From NCBI RefSeq assembly GCF_005671395.1, contig NZ_CP040428.1, positions 2,356,001 to 2,420,000 on the forward strand: DNA of 64,000 bases. Reading direction: 5' to 3'. Under the pieces are notes generated by a model. That model was not told the origin of the DNA. It saw only the letters and a list, made by a program, of their open reading frames with translations, and did no database searches. Shown in pieces: positions 44,693-53,572 of this stretch. This DNA comes from Jejubacter calystegiae. GTDB lineage: Bacteria > Pseudomonadota > Gammaproteobacteria > Enterobacterales > Enterobacteriaceae. Each line of letters starts with the position of its first letter. Position 1 is the stretch's first letter. The translations under genes were made by a program, and so were the position numbers.

Positions 44693-46463
44693 TTTGCGTC
44701 AGTTGTGGCCGACGCTGAAGCGGTTGCTGGCTTATGGCTCGCCCTGGCGACGCCCGCTGATGATGGCGGTGGCAATGCTGTGGGTTGCGGCTGCGGCGGA
44801 AGTCAGCGGACCGGCGTTGATCAGTTACTTCATCGACAATATGGTGGCTCAGCACCGGCTGCCGGTGAAGCTGGTGGCGGGCCTGGCCGTACTCTATATT
44901 CTGCTGCAAATTCTGGCGGCGTCGCTGCACTACGCCCAGGCGCTGTTGTTTAACCGCGCTGCGGTAGGCGTGGTGCAACAGTTGCGTACCGATGTCATGG
45001 ATGCGGCGCTACGCCAGCCAATTAGCGCTTTCGATACCCAGCCGGTAGGAGAATTGATCTCCCGGGTAACCAACGATACCGAAGTGATTCGCGATCTTTA
45101 CGTCACCGTGGTAGCCACGGTGCTGCGTAGCGCGGCGCTGATTGGCGCTATGCTGGTGGCGATGTTCAGCCTGGACTGGAGAATGGCGCTGGTGGCGATT
45201 GCCATCTTCCCGGCGGTGCTGGTGGTGATGCTGATTTACCAGCGTTACAGCACCCCCATCGTGCGTCGGGTGCGCAGCTGGCTGGCGGATATTAACGACG
45301 GCTTTAATGAAGTGATTAACGGCATGAGCGTGATCCAGCAGTTCCGCCAGCAGGCGCGTTTCGGCGAGCGGATGGGGCGGGCCAGCCGTAATCACTATCT
45401 GGCGCGTATGCAGACCCTGCGCCTGGACGGCTTTTTACTGCGCCCGCTGCTGAGCCTGTTTTCGGCGTTGATCCTGTGTGGCCTGCTGATTCTGTTCGGC
45501 TTTAGCCCGCAGGGCACTATCGAAGTGGGGGTGCTGTATGCCTTTATCAGTTACCTCGGGCGTCTTAACGAGCCGCTGATTGAGCTGACCACCCAGCAGT
45601 CGATGTTACAGCAGGCGGTAGTCGCCGGGGAGCGAGTCTTCGAACTGATGGACCGCCCTCGCCAGCGCTATGGCGACGATACCCGACCGCTGGCTGGCGG
45701 TAGTATTACCATTCGCTCTCTCTCCTTTGCCTATCGCGAAGACAGGATGGTACTGAAAGATATCGATCTGGAGGTGCCGTCGCGTGGTTTTGTGGCGCTG
45801 GTGGGCCATACCGGTAGCGGTAAGAGCACCCTGGCCAATCTGCTGATGGGCTACTATCCTCTGACCCGCGGCGAGATTCTGCTGGATGGCCGCAATCTGG
45901 AAAGCCTGAGTCACGAAGCGCTGCGTCAGGGCGTGGCGATGGTGCAGCAGGATCCGGTAGTGCTGGCGGATACGTTTTTTGCTAACGTCACTCTGGGGCG
46001 CGATATCAGCGAACAGCGGGTCTGGCAGGCGCTGGAAACGGTACAACTGGATGCCCTGGCCCGCACAATGCGCGACGGGATCCAGACCCGGCTGGGCGAG
46101 CAGGGCAATAATCTGTCGGTGGGTCAGAAGCAGCTACTGGCCCTTGCTCGGGTACTGGTGGCGCCGCCGGAGATTTTAATCCTCGATGAAGCCACCGCCA
46201 GTATTGATTCCGGTACTGAACAGGCTATTCAACGGGCGCTGGCGGTGGTACGCCAACACACCACATTGGTGGTTATCGCCCACCGCCTTTCTACCATCGT
46301 CGAGGCGGATACCATAATGGTGCTGCATCGCGGCCGGGCGGTGGAGCGCGGCACCCATGAGCAGTTACTGGCGGCCCGTGGTCGTTACTGGCAGATGTAT
46401 CAGTTGCAACTGGCAGGCGATGAACTTCAGGCCGCCGGGCGCGAGGAGACGCCGATCGTCTGA
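44685..46463 (+). CDS. mdlB: MdlB, ABC exporter half-transporter
   Basis: 592 aa, starting 8 nt inside the end of mdlA. Six membrane helices followed by an ATPase with Walker [10 protein letters not shown] near residue 374, signature LSVGQKQL (a VG variant of SGGQ) near 479 and Walker [13 protein letters not shown] near 500. The variant signature here and the degenerate Walker B in MdlA are the expected asymmetry of a heterodimeric exporter. It lies just upstream of the nitrogen-regulated glnK-amtB operon. Confidence 0.95.
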   Translation: MRNLRQLWPTLKRLLAYGSPWRRPLMMAVAMLWVAAAAEVSGPALISYFIDNMVAQHRLPVKLVAGLAVLYILLQILAASLHYAQALLFNRAAVGVVQQLRTDVMDAALRQPISAFDTQPVGELISRVTNDTEVIRDLYVTVVATVLRSAALIGAMLVAMFSLDWRMALVAIAIFPAVLVVMLIYQRYSTPIVRRVRSWLADINDGFNEVINGMSVIQQFRQQARFGERMGRASRNHYLARMQTLRLDGFLLRPLLSLFSALILCGLLILFGFSPQGTIEVGVLYAFISYLGRLNEPLIELTTQQSMLQQAVVAGERVFELMDRPRQRYGDDTRPLAGGSITIRSLSFAYREDRMVLKDIDLEVPSRGFVALVGHTGSGKSTLANLLMGYYPLTRGEILLDGRNLESLSHEALRQGVAMVQQDPVVLADTFFANVTLGRDISEQRVWQALETVQLDALARTMRDGIQTRLGEQGNNLSVGQKQLLALARVLVAPPEILILDEATASIDSGTEQAIQRALAVVRQHTTLVVIAHRLSTIVEADTIMVLHRGRAVERGTHEQLLAARGRYWQMYQLQLAGDELQAAGREETPIV

Positions 46464-46514
46464 TGCACCACGCCGGGGCGCGCTATTAACCGGGCGCCCC
46501 GTTCATCAATTTTC

Positions 46515-46530
46515 TGCACCATAATGGTGC
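46515..46530. promoter_or_regulatory. NtrC binding site upstream of glnK
   Basis: TGCACCATAATGGTGC is a near-perfect NtrC palindrome (TGCACC...GGTGCA) about 100 bp upstream of the sigma54 promoter. A second half-like GCGCACCA lies at 46537-46544. Confidence 0.75.
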
Positions 46531-46627
46531 GCCAGCGCGCACCAGCGAACCCGCAGGCTGCACGCCGGTAAAGCATTTCTTCTCTTCTCCTCCCCTCCGG
46601 GCGCGACTGGCGCCGGATAATGCGTTT

Positions 46628-46643
46628 TGGCATGCCCCTTGCT
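46628..46643 (+). promoter_or_regulatory. sigma54 promoter of glnK-amtB
   Basis: TGGCATGCCCCTTGCT matches the -24/-12 consensus TGGCAC-N5-TTGCW with one mismatch. It is 43 bp before the glnK ATG. Confidence 0.85.
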
Positions 46644-46685
46644 TTATCCCTTTGTATGCGGATTTCGCCTGGACGGAGGGGAATT

Positions 46686-47024
46686 ATGAAGTTGGTTACG
46701 GTGGTCATTAAGCCATTCAAGCTGGAAGAGGTGCGTGAGGCGCTTTCCGCCATTGGCATTCAGGGGCTGACGGTGACGGAAGTTAAGGGCTTCGGGCGCC
46801 AGAAAGGCCATGCGGAGCTGTATCGCGGCGCGGAGTACAGCGTCAATTTCCTGCCTAAGGTCAAAATCGATATTGCCATTGCCGACGATCAGGTGGATGA
46901 GGTGGTGGAAGTCATCAAGAACGCCGCCTGGACCGGCAAGATCGGCGACGGCAAGATTTTCGTCGCCGAACTGCAGCGCGTTATTCGTATTCGTACCGGC
47001 GAAGCCGATGAAGCCGCACTGTAA
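46686..47024 (+). CDS. glnK: GlnK, PII nitrogen signalling protein
   Basis: 112 aa trimeric PII protein. It binds ATP/ADP and 2-oxoglutarate, is uridylylated on Tyr51 (ELYRGAEY, in the T-loop), and when deuridylylated plugs the AmtB channel. The start ATG at 46686 follows GGAGGGGAATT. The gene is controlled by an NtrC site and sigma54 promoter visible upstream and is cotranscribed with amtB 25 bp downstream. Confidence 0.98.
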   Translation: MKLVTVVIKPFKLEEVREALSAIGIQGLTVTEVKGFGRQKGHAELYRGAEYSVNFLPKVKIDIAIADDQVDEVVEVIKNAAWTGKIGDGKIFVAELQRVIRIRTGEADEAAL

Positions 47025-47049
47025 CAGGCCTTGAATGGGGATAATTAAG

Positions 47050-48336
47050 ATGAAAAAACTGACCTCAAAAATCGGCTGTGGCGCGCTGGCACTGGCGCCA
47101 GGTCTGGCGCTGGCAGCGCCCGCCGCAGCCGATAAGGCGGATAACGCCTTTATGATGATTTGCACCGCGCTGGTGCTGTTTATGACTATACCAGGACTGG
47201 CTCTGTTTTACGGGGGGCTGCTGCGCGGGCGAAACGTACTTTCAATGTTGACTCAGGTGAGCGTCAGCTTCGCGATGGTCTGCGTGCTGTGGGTGCTTTA
47301 TGGCTACACCCTGGCCTTTGGCGAAGGAGGCTCCTTCTTCGGTAATTTCGACCAGATTATGTTGAAGGGCATTGAGCTGACGGCGCTGACCGGCTCCTTC
47401 TATCAGTATATCCACGTGGCTTTCCAGGGCTCTTTCGCCTGCATTACCGTGGCGCTGATCGTCGGCGCTCTGGCGGAGCGTATCCGCTTTTCGGCGGTGC
47501 TGATCTTCGTGGTGGTGTGGCTGACTCTCTCCTATATTCCCATTGCCCATATGGTATGGGGCGGCGGTCTGCTCGGCACCCACGGGGCGCTGGACTTCGC
47601 GGGAGGCACGGTGGTGCATATTAACGCCGCGGTTGCCGGTCTGGTGGGGGCTTACCTGCTGGGTAAGCGCGTGGGCTATGGCAAAGAGGCTTTTAAGCCC
47701 CACAATCTGCCGATGGTCTTTATGGGTACCGCGATTCTCTACATCGGCTGGTTTGGCTTTAATGCCGGTTCAGCCAGCGCGGCGAATGAGGTTGCGGCTC
47801 TGGCCTTTGTGAATACCGTGGTGGCGACGGCGGCTGCGATTCTGGGCTGGATCTTTGGCGAATGGGCGCTGCGCGGCAAGCCATCGCTGCTCGGCGCCTG
47901 CTCTGGCGCCATTGCCGGACTGGTGGGGATTACCCCTGCCTGCGGAACCGTGGGCGTCGGCGGCGCGCTGATTATTGGTCTGGTTGCCGGTCTGGCCGGG
48001 CTGTGGGGCGTGACGGCCCTCAAGCGCTGGCTGCGGGTGGACGATCCCTGCGATGTCTTCGGGGTACACGGCGTATGCGGCATCATTGGTTGCGTGCTGA
48101 CCGGCGTGTTCACTGCTACCTCTCTGGGCGGTACCGGCTTTGCCGATGGCGTGACGATGGGGCATCAGGTACTGGTACAGCTGGAAAGCATTGGCATTAC
48201 CGTAGTCTGGTCCGGCGTGGTCGCCTTTATTGGCTATAAGCTGGCAGATATCGCGGTTGGGCTACGGGTCCCGGAAGATCAGGAGCGCGAAGGGCTGGAC
48301 GTCAACAGCCACGGCGAAAATGCCTACAACCACTGA
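47050..48336 (+). CDS. amtB: AmtB, ammonium transporter
   Basis: 428 aa with signal-like N-terminus (MKKLTSKIGCGALALAPGLA) and eleven membrane helices. The twin pore histidines are visible as IAHMVWGGG (about 168) and GVHGVCG (about 318), and the Phe gate in QGSFACIT. It conducts ammonium into the cell and binds GlnK on its cytoplasmic face. An ATG 5 codons upstream (in MGIIKM) is less likely. Confidence 0.97.
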   Translation: MKKLTSKIGCGALALAPGLALAAPAAADKADNAFMMICTALVLFMTIPGLALFYGGLLRGRNVLSMLTQVSVSFAMVCVLWVLYGYTLAFGEGGSFFGNFDQIMLKGIELTALTGSFYQYIHVAFQGSFACITVALIVGALAERIRFSAVLIFVVVWLTLSYIPIAHMVWGGGLLGTHGALDFAGGTVVHINAAVAGLVGAYLLGKRVGYGKEAFKPHNLPMVFMGTAILYIGWFGFNAGSASAANEVAALAFVNTVVATAAAILGWIFGEWALRGKPSLLGACSGAIAGLVGITPACGTVGVGGALIIGLVAGLAGLWGVTALKRWLRVDDPCDVFGVHGVCGIIGCVLTGVFTATSLGGTGFADGVTMGHQVLVQLESIGITVVWSGVVAFIGYKLADIAVGLRVPEDQEREGLDVNSHGENAYNH

Positions 48337-48357
48337 TTTCTACCCCAAAGAATTAAA

Positions 48358-48384
48358 AGCCCGAACCCAGGTTCGGGCTTTTTG
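48358..48384. terminator. terminator between amtB and tesB
   Basis: AGCCCGAACC (48358-48367) with GGTTCGGGCT (48370-48379), flanked by A-run and T-run, so it works for both convergent genes. Confidence 0.9.
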
Positions 48385-48386
48385 CA

Positions 48387-49250
48387 TTATTCACCGTGGC
48401 GGCGAATGACCCCTTCCTGTACCGACGACGCGACCAGTTCGCCGTCGCGATTGTAGAATTCGCCGCGCACAAAGCCGCGGGCGCTGGAGGCGGAGGTACT
48501 CTCTACGTCATAGAGCAACCAGTCGTTGATGTCGAACGGGCGGTGGAACCACATCGAATGGTCGATGGTGGCGACCTGCATACCCGGCTCCAGGAAGCCC
48601 ACGCCGTGGGGCTGAAGCGAAACCGGCAGGAAGTTAAAGTCTGAAGCGTAGCCCAGCAGGTACTGATGTATGTTCAGATTGTCGGGCACGGCGCCGTTAG
48701 CCCGTAACCACACCTGACGTTTGGGGCCGTCGACGTGGCCTTTGAGCGGGTTATGGAAGGTGACGGGGCGCATCTCCAGCGGCTTTTCGCCCAGGAACTT
48801 ATTGCGGGCCTTTTCCGGCAGCAGGTGAGCCAGCGAGCGGGCGATATCGGTTTCCGATTTCAGCGATTCGGGCGGCGGCGCGTCCGGCATAGCTTTCTGA
48901 TGCTCAAACCCCGGCTCCGGCGCCTGGAAGGAGGCGGTCATATAGAAGATGGGCTTACCGTTCTGAATGGCGGCCACCCGACGGGCGCTAAAGCTGTTGC
49001 CGTCACGCAGCACCTCGACATCGTAAACGATCGGTTTCTGGGTATCGCCGGGGCGGAGGAAGTAGCTGTGAAAGGAGTGCGCCAGTCTGGCCTCCGGCAC
49101 CGTCTGTTTGGCGGCAGAGAGCGCCTGGCCTACCACCTGGCCGCCGAACACACGCTTTAGCCCAAGGTCTTCGCTCTGGCCGCGAAACAGCCCCTCTTCG
49201 ATCTTTTCCAACCGTAGCAGCGTCAGCAAACTATCAAGCGCCTGACTCAT
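48387..49250 (-). CDS. tesB: TesB, acyl-CoA thioesterase II
   Basis: 287 aa double-hotdog thioesterase with broad acyl-CoA range. The start at 49250 gives [16 protein letters not shown], like E. coli, with GGAGAG upstream. Recognisable family segments are [20 protein letters not shown] and [11 protein letters not shown] (catalytic Asp region about 204), and the C-terminal SSVQEGVIR holding Gln near 279. Confidence 0.96.
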   Translation of the reverse strand: MSQALDSLLTLLRLEKIEEGLFRGQSEDLGLKRVFGGQVVGQALSAAKQTVPEARLAHSFHSYFLRPGDTQKPIVYDVEVLRDGNSFSARRVAAIQNGKPIFYMTASFQAPEPGFEHQKAMPDAPPPESLKSETDIARSLAHLLPEKARNKFLGEKPLEMRPVTFHNPLKGHVDGPKRQVWLRANGAVPDNLNIHQYLLGYASDFNFLPVSLQPHGVGFLEPGMQVATIDHSMWFHRPFDINDWLLYDVESTSASSARGFVRGEFYNRDGELVASSVQEGVIRRHGE

Positions 49251-49437
49251 CGTCTCTCCTGTTATTGGCAAATCACAATGTTTCTCAGTATACCGCACAA
49301 CCCGCCGGGGGCAGGTAAGTACAATTGTCTGATTCCCCGCCCTTTAAGAGGAAAAAAATGGCATGATGTGCCACACTTAAGGGCATATCTGGTGTAGACC
49401 ACCCGGTCTGGGATGCATTGATACTAAGGAGAAGTCA

Positions 49438-50010
49438 ATGAAACTGGTGCATATGTTAAGTGGTTTAGCGGTTGCCGTAGCGCTGGCTGGCTGCGCACAG
49501 GACAAGTCTGAACAGGTTCCCGCGCCGACGACCCAGGGGGCGACGATAGCCGGAAGCACCGCGCAGAACGATCTGCGCCTGCCCAATGTATCGGGCTCTG
49601 TCTGGCTGAAACAGAATGTGGTGCTGCCGCCGCACGCCGTACTGACGGTTACCCTGTCTGACGCTTCGCTGGCGGATGCGCCATCGAAGGTATTGACCCA
49701 GAGAGCGGTACGGACCGAAGGGAAACAGGCGCCGTTTACCTTTATCCTGCCGTTTAACCCGTCGGACGTGAAACCGAACGCTCGAATTCTGCTGAGCGCG
49801 GCTGTTACGGTGGATGATAAGCTGATGTTTATTACCGATACTATCCAGCCGGTGGTGAACAACGGCGTAACCAAAGCGGACATTACGCTGGTTCCGGTGC
49901 AACAAACGGCGGTGCCGGTGAAGCCGGGCCCCAATCCCGTGAACCAGGGCGGAATGATGTCGGGTTCGCAGCAGCAGGGGGCGGCTTCATCAACGCCGGC
50001 CCTGTACTGA
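49438..50010 (+). CDS. ybaY: YbaY, glycoprotein/polysaccharide-like lipoprotein
   Basis: 190 aa outer-envelope lipoprotein. Signal peptide MKLVHMLSGLAVAVALAGC ends in lipobox LAGC (Cys19). The mature domain (NVSGSVWLKQNVVLPPHAVL and TVTLSDASLADAPSKVL) is the YbaY/META-like beta fold, followed by a Pro/Gln/Ser-rich tail. Function is unknown. The 187-bp gap upstream holds divergent promoters with tesB. A terminator and then the CRISPR leader follow, where E. coli K-12 has atl directly. Confidence 0.92.
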   Translation: MKLVHMLSGLAVAVALAGCAQDKSEQVPAPTTQGATIAGSTAQNDLRLPNVSGSVWLKQNVVLPPHAVLTVTLSDASLADAPSKVLTQRAVRTEGKQAPFTFILPFNPSDVKPNARILLSAAVTVDDKLMFITDTIQPVVNNGVTKADITLVPVQQTAVPVKPGPNPVNQGGMMSGSQQQGAASSTPALY

Positions 50011-50030
50011 TTGCCGTTCACTGCTCTGCT

Positions 50031-50056
50031 AAGGCGCCTTCCAGGCGTCTTTTTTA
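50031..50056 (+). terminator. ybaY terminator
   Basis: AAGGCGCCT / AGGCGTCTT stem (one mismatch) with TCC loop and a run of T. Confidence 0.75.
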
Positions 50057-50099
50057 TGACACACGATCGGTGAATGGCAGATGGCCTGTGGCGACGAGG

Positions 50100-50218
50100 T
50101 AATGAATCTTTAATAATCAATGGGTTATTTTTTCTGTGCCACCATGATTTATGATGAAAATGGTGGTAGATTTTATCTGCTATAAAAAGCTCTTTAATAA
50201 CAGATGGATACGTTTAGA
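50100..50218 (+). promoter_or_regulatory. CRISPR leader
   Basis: AT-rich 119 bp upstream of the first repeat. GGTGGTAGATTTTATCTGCT, then TATAAAAAGC, CTTTAATAA and a terminal GTTTAGA before the first GTGTTCC resemble the E. coli I-E leader, which carries the array promoter and the Cas1-2 integration signals. AATCAATGGGTTA (50115-50127) fits the IHF consensus WATCAANNNNTTR exactly. Confidence 0.75.
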
Positions 50219-51956
50219 GTGTTCCCCGCGCCAGCGGGGATAAACCGCTCTTTGTCCCCCTGAATGCGCCGCAGCTTTTGTGTTCCCCGCGCCAGCGGGG
50301 ATAAACCGCCACCAGGACTGTTCGCCCCCACCATGGTCAGGTGTTCCCCGCGCCAGCGGGGATAAACCGGCCGCTGGTGTTAACTCGCTGGCTGGTAATA
50401 TGTGTTCCCCGCGCCAGCGGGGATAAACCGGAATGCGCTTTCATGTTGTGTGCCGGTTACGGGTGTTCCCCGCGCCAGCGGGGATAAACCGGTTGCGACC
50501 AACATACCCCGCAGCGGAGCCAGGTGTTCCCCGCGCCAGCGGGGATAAACCGCGCAGCCCACATAAAATCCCATTCGTTACTTCGTGTTCCCCGCGCCAG
50601 CGGGGATAAACCGCAACCACTCTTAACAGATTAAACGGCCTTTTGGTGTTCCCCGCGCCAGCGGGGATAAACCGCAAGTTGGCGTACCTGGTGCCTCGCG
50701 ATGGCTGTGTTCCCCGCGCCAGCGGGGATAAACCGGCTAGTGCTTCTTTTTCGTTATCCTTGTAGTTGTGTTCCCCGCGCCAGCGGGGATAAACCGCACT
50801 CACCGATTTCCTTTAACGGGGTCATGATGTGTTCCCCGCGCCAGCGGGGATAAACCGATTCTGACCTTTTTTTCACGTAAGTTGTTGTTGTGTTCCCCGC
50901 GCCAGCGGGGATAAACCGAACGCGTCCTCATCCTGCGTAAATAACCTGCTGTGTTCCCCGCGCCAGCGGGGATAAACCGCGGGGCTCCCAACGCGAATGG
51001 GTCGCTATCTAGTGTTCCCCGCGCCAGCGGGGATAAACCGAGATCGACGAAATATGCGCTGTTGATAACCTGGTGTTCCCCGCGCCAGCGGGGATAAACC
51101 GTAGTGCTCGATGCCCAGGAACTGGAAATGCTGGTGTTCCCCGCGCCAGCGGGGATAAACCGCGAAATTTTTAAAACGCTGCAGATGGTCCGCCGTGTTC
51201 CCCGCGCCAGCGGGGATAAACCGCTTCAGCCCACGAAGGGAGCCAGCCTGTTTGAGTGTTCCCCGCGCCAGCGGGGATAAACCGCTACAGCAAAACATAC
51301 AGGCCGTTTACGCTGAGTGTTCCCCGCGCCAGCGGGGATAAACCGGGAGGCCCTGATTAGTTCAATTTTCCGTTTGGGTGTTCCCCGCGCCAGCGGGGAT
51401 AAACCGCGTCTACGTGCTCAGGAATTCCAAAAACGTAGGTGTTCCCCGCGCCAGCGGGGATAAACCCGAATAGCGCCGCGACTGCGCCATCCTGCGCCAG
51501 GTGTTCCCCGCGCCAGCGGGGATAAACCGTTGAAAATGGAACTCGGCGCTCATCGCCAGGAGTGTTCCCCGCGCCAGCGGGGATAAACCGCGTCCACTGG
51601 CGGAGAATACGCTGAAACGAATGTGTTCCCCGCGCCAGCGGGGATAAACCGGGCATTAGGCTGATAACTCGTTATGGTTCATGGTGTTCCCCGCGCCAGC
51701 GGGGATAAACCGGAAACTGGCGATGGCGAATAACACTGCAATGAGTGTTCCCCGCGCCAGCGGGGATAAACCGATCGCTATAACCCGCTTTCTTGGCCTG
51801 TTCAGGTGTTCCCCGCGCCAGCGGGGATAAACCGTTGCTGCAGCCATCAAGGCAGATTCCAGCTTAGTGTTCCCCGCGCCAGCGGGGATAAACCGGGTGG
51901 GTGGGAGATCACCCCGGGGAAACGGCGGTGTTCCCCGCGCCAGCGGGGATAAAGAA
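50219..51956 (+). CRISPR. type I-E CRISPR array, 29 repeats and 28 spacers
   Basis: The 29-nt repeat is GTGTTCCCCGCGCCAGCG followed by GGGATAAACCG, with 32-nt spacers and a 61-bp period. This is the classic enterobacterial type I-E repeat. Repeats are identical except that the 21st (51439) has an extra C near its 3' end, making it 30 nt, and the last (51928-51956) ends AAAGAA instead of AAACCG. The leader on the left and degenerate repeat on the right place transcription on the plus strand, newest spacers leftmost. All 28 spacers look different by eye. No cas gene is present in the window. Minus-strand frames through the array (rich in RFIPAGAGNT-like repeats) are artefacts. Confidence 0.98.
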
Positions 51957-51958
51957 GT

Positions 51959-52273
51959 TCAATAGCGCCAGCGGTAACGCTGAAGATCGATCTCGCCGCG
52001 TCCGGAAACTTGCACCCCTTCGGCCAGCAGCGCCTGACGCTGACGCTGGAGATCGGGACCGGTCAGTGAAATCACGCCATGGCGATTCACCACCCGGTGC
52101 CAGGGCAGGCGGCTACCTTCGGGTAGTCTTTTTAGCACGCCACCCACCTGGCGTGCCGCTCGTGGGGAACCGGCCAGCTGCGCGACCTCGCCATAGGTGG
52201 TGACGCAACCTTCGGGAATAGCGGCGATAATCTGGTAGACCCGGCTGGCGAAGGTATCCTGAATCTCTTCCAT
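51959..52273 (-). CDS. atl: Atl (YbaZ), alkyltransferase-like DNA damage-binding protein
   Basis: 104 aa, starting at 52273 with AGGAG 8 bp upstream. It is the DNA-binding domain of O6-alkylguanine alkyltransferase with the active cysteine replaced: the motif reads PWHRVVN with Trp58 where MGMT has PCHRV. Such proteins bind O6-alkylguanine, flip it and recruit nucleotide excision repair. The recognition helix SPRAARQVGGVL contains the Arg finger. Its stop codon is 2 bp from the last CRISPR repeat, convergent with array transcription. Confidence 0.95.
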   Translation of the reverse strand: MEEIQDTFASRVYQIIAAIPEGCVTTYGEVAQLAGSPRAARQVGGVLKRLPEGSRLPWHRVVNRHGVISLTGPDLQRQRQALLAEGVQVSGRGEIDLQRYRWRY

Positions 52274-52369
52274 TGCGTTGCTCCTGTCGTGGGGCCACCA
52301 GAATAAACAGCCAATGGGGGAGTGTGAAGAGCGGGTTGTGCAAGAATCAGGCATCCGGGCTGAGTCGGC

Positions 52370-52398
52370 TTGCAATTGCTCCAGCGTATGGGGATAAT
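52370..52398 (+). promoter_or_regulatory. ffs promoter
   Basis: TTGCAA (52370-52375), 17 bp, GATAAT (52393-52398), then a GC-rich discriminator (GCCCCGGCGC) typical of stable-RNA promoters under stringent control. The transcript would begin some 30 nt before the mature RNA. Confidence 0.75.
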
Positions 52399-52437
52399 GC
52401 CCCGGCGCTTGTGGGGCTGGCCCCGCAAGTCCTCAAT

Positions 52438-52551
52438 GGGGGCCCTGTTGGTTCTCCCGCAATACTAACCTGTGAACCCGGTCAGGTCCGGAAGGAAGCA
52501 GCCGCAGCAGGTGACGTGTGTGCCGGGATGTCGCTGGCAGGGCCCCCACCC
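52438..52551 (+). ncRNA. ffs: 4.5S RNA, signal recognition particle RNA
   Basis: 114 nt, the exact E. coli length. The 5' end GGGGGCCCTGTTGG pairs with the 3' end GGCAGGGCCCCCACCC. The Ffh-binding loop region GGTCAGGTCCGGAAGGAAGC (with GGAA tetraloop) and the opposing CAGCAGGTGACG are conserved. It binds Ffh to form the SRP for cotranslational membrane targeting. Confidence 0.98.
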
Positions 52552-52581
52552 AATTCAGGGCCCTTACGATACTCATCTGTT

Positions 52582-53403
52582 TTACCCCCGAACCGCCACT
52601 GGGGCACCGCTTTCCATACCGCACAGGTAACTGTAAACCCGGGCATCTTTATCGCAGATAACGTATCTGTCTTTCATAAAGCGCACATCATTAACGGACT
52701 TATACTCAGAGAGCAATCCCAGCTCACACAGCACGCGGATCCACCCCAGCGGGCCATAGGATTTTTGTTCGTAGATTTTACGTCTGACCTTTTTCACATC
52801 TGCACGCAGCAGAGTGGTCTGCAGTTCCTGATAATCCAGATTAATTTTGGGGGCGCTAACTTTTTCAAACAGAAAGTTTTTGACGTAAAAATCAGCGGCT
52901 TTTTCCTTAACCTGAATAAAGACGTCATCGACCTTTTCAACGAAAATAGCGTAGATCAGCACCTTCATATAGAGTTTGAAGACTATACCGTCTGAGATAG
53001 CGGATTTTTTTACTGATAGCGTGCCGACTTCTACACAGGAACGTCCATAAAACTCAGGGGAATTGATTTCGTCATTAAACAGTTTCATACAGGGCAGAGT
53101 ATGATGTTTAATGATGCTGATGGTGCCAACGACTTCTCCCAGGTATCTGGCCAGGAACAGTTTACTCTCCGGATTTAATAAACCCTCATTATATAAGAAT
53201 GATTTGTTTTTGTTGCTAATGATTCCGTTACTGACATATTCGTTATAAACCACCTCCATGCCTTTCAGAAAGTCAACGAATTCCCTTGCAGGTTCAATGG
53301 TAATTTCTGGTGGTAATTTATTGATAATGCTGCATATTCTTATTGTTCTTGTATTTAATATACCATCATTTATTGCCTTCCTGGATACATTTGTTTTAGC
53401 CAT
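52582..53403 (-). CDS. GNAT/acyltransferase-like protein of unknown function, AT-rich
   Basis: 273 aa from the ATG at 53403 with GGAG close upstream. The gene is clearly more AT-rich than its neighbours and has no counterpart at this place in E. coli K-12, so it is probably acquired. The middle part (KLFLARYLGEVVGTISIIKH, then INSPEFYGRSCVEVGTLSVK) has the layout of GNAT-fold acyltransferases of the FeeM / autoinducer-synthase kind: a beta strand carrying a polar substrate loop, then the strand before the acyl-donor site. The C-terminal part is helical with a Lys/Arg patch (ADVKKVRRKIYEQK). No signal peptide. An N-acyl amino acid synthase-like role is a guess from this pattern; a plain hypothetical protein is the safe label. 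Confidence 0.55.
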   Translation of the reverse strand: MAKTNVSRKAINDGILNTRTIRICSIINKLPPEITIEPAREFVDFLKGMEVVYNEYVSNGIISNKNKSFLYNEGLLNPESKLFLARYLGEVVGTISIIKHHTLPCMKLFNDEINSPEFYGRSCVEVGTLSVKKSAISDGIVFKLYMKVLIYAIFVEKVDDVFIQVKEKAADFYVKNFLFEKVSAPKINLDYQELQTTLLRADVKKVRRKIYEQKSYGPLGWIRVLCELGLLSEYKSVNDVRFMKDRYVICDKDARVYSYLCGMESGAPVAVRG

Positions 53404-53520
53404 CCCACTCCACCTGACTGAAAAGTTGTGAATTAAACACATTAAATATAATTAACTATTTCAGCTGTGCGCATGAGGATTATCTGATCTCTGAACTGGT
53501 CGGTCCGCCAGCGCTAAAAC

Positions 53521-53551
53521 AAAAAAGGCCGGAGCGATGGGCTCCGGCCTG
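53521..53551 (-). terminator. terminator downstream of the alkylsulfatase gene
   Basis: AGGCCGGAGC / GCTCCGGCCT stem with GATGG loop and a T-run on the minus strand. Confidence 0.88.
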
Positions 53552-53572
53552 AATTAACAACGGAACATGCCG

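Noticed and set aside
50380-51850. Several minus-strand open frames with repeated GLSPLARGT / RFIPAGAGNT / VYPRWRGEH segments
   Set aside because: They are translations of the CRISPR repeats in three frames, a known annotation artefact, not proteins.
50219-51956. Spacers matching other parts of this window (self-targeting)
   Set aside because: I compared by eye and saw no match; a proper search is needed, so nothing is claimed.
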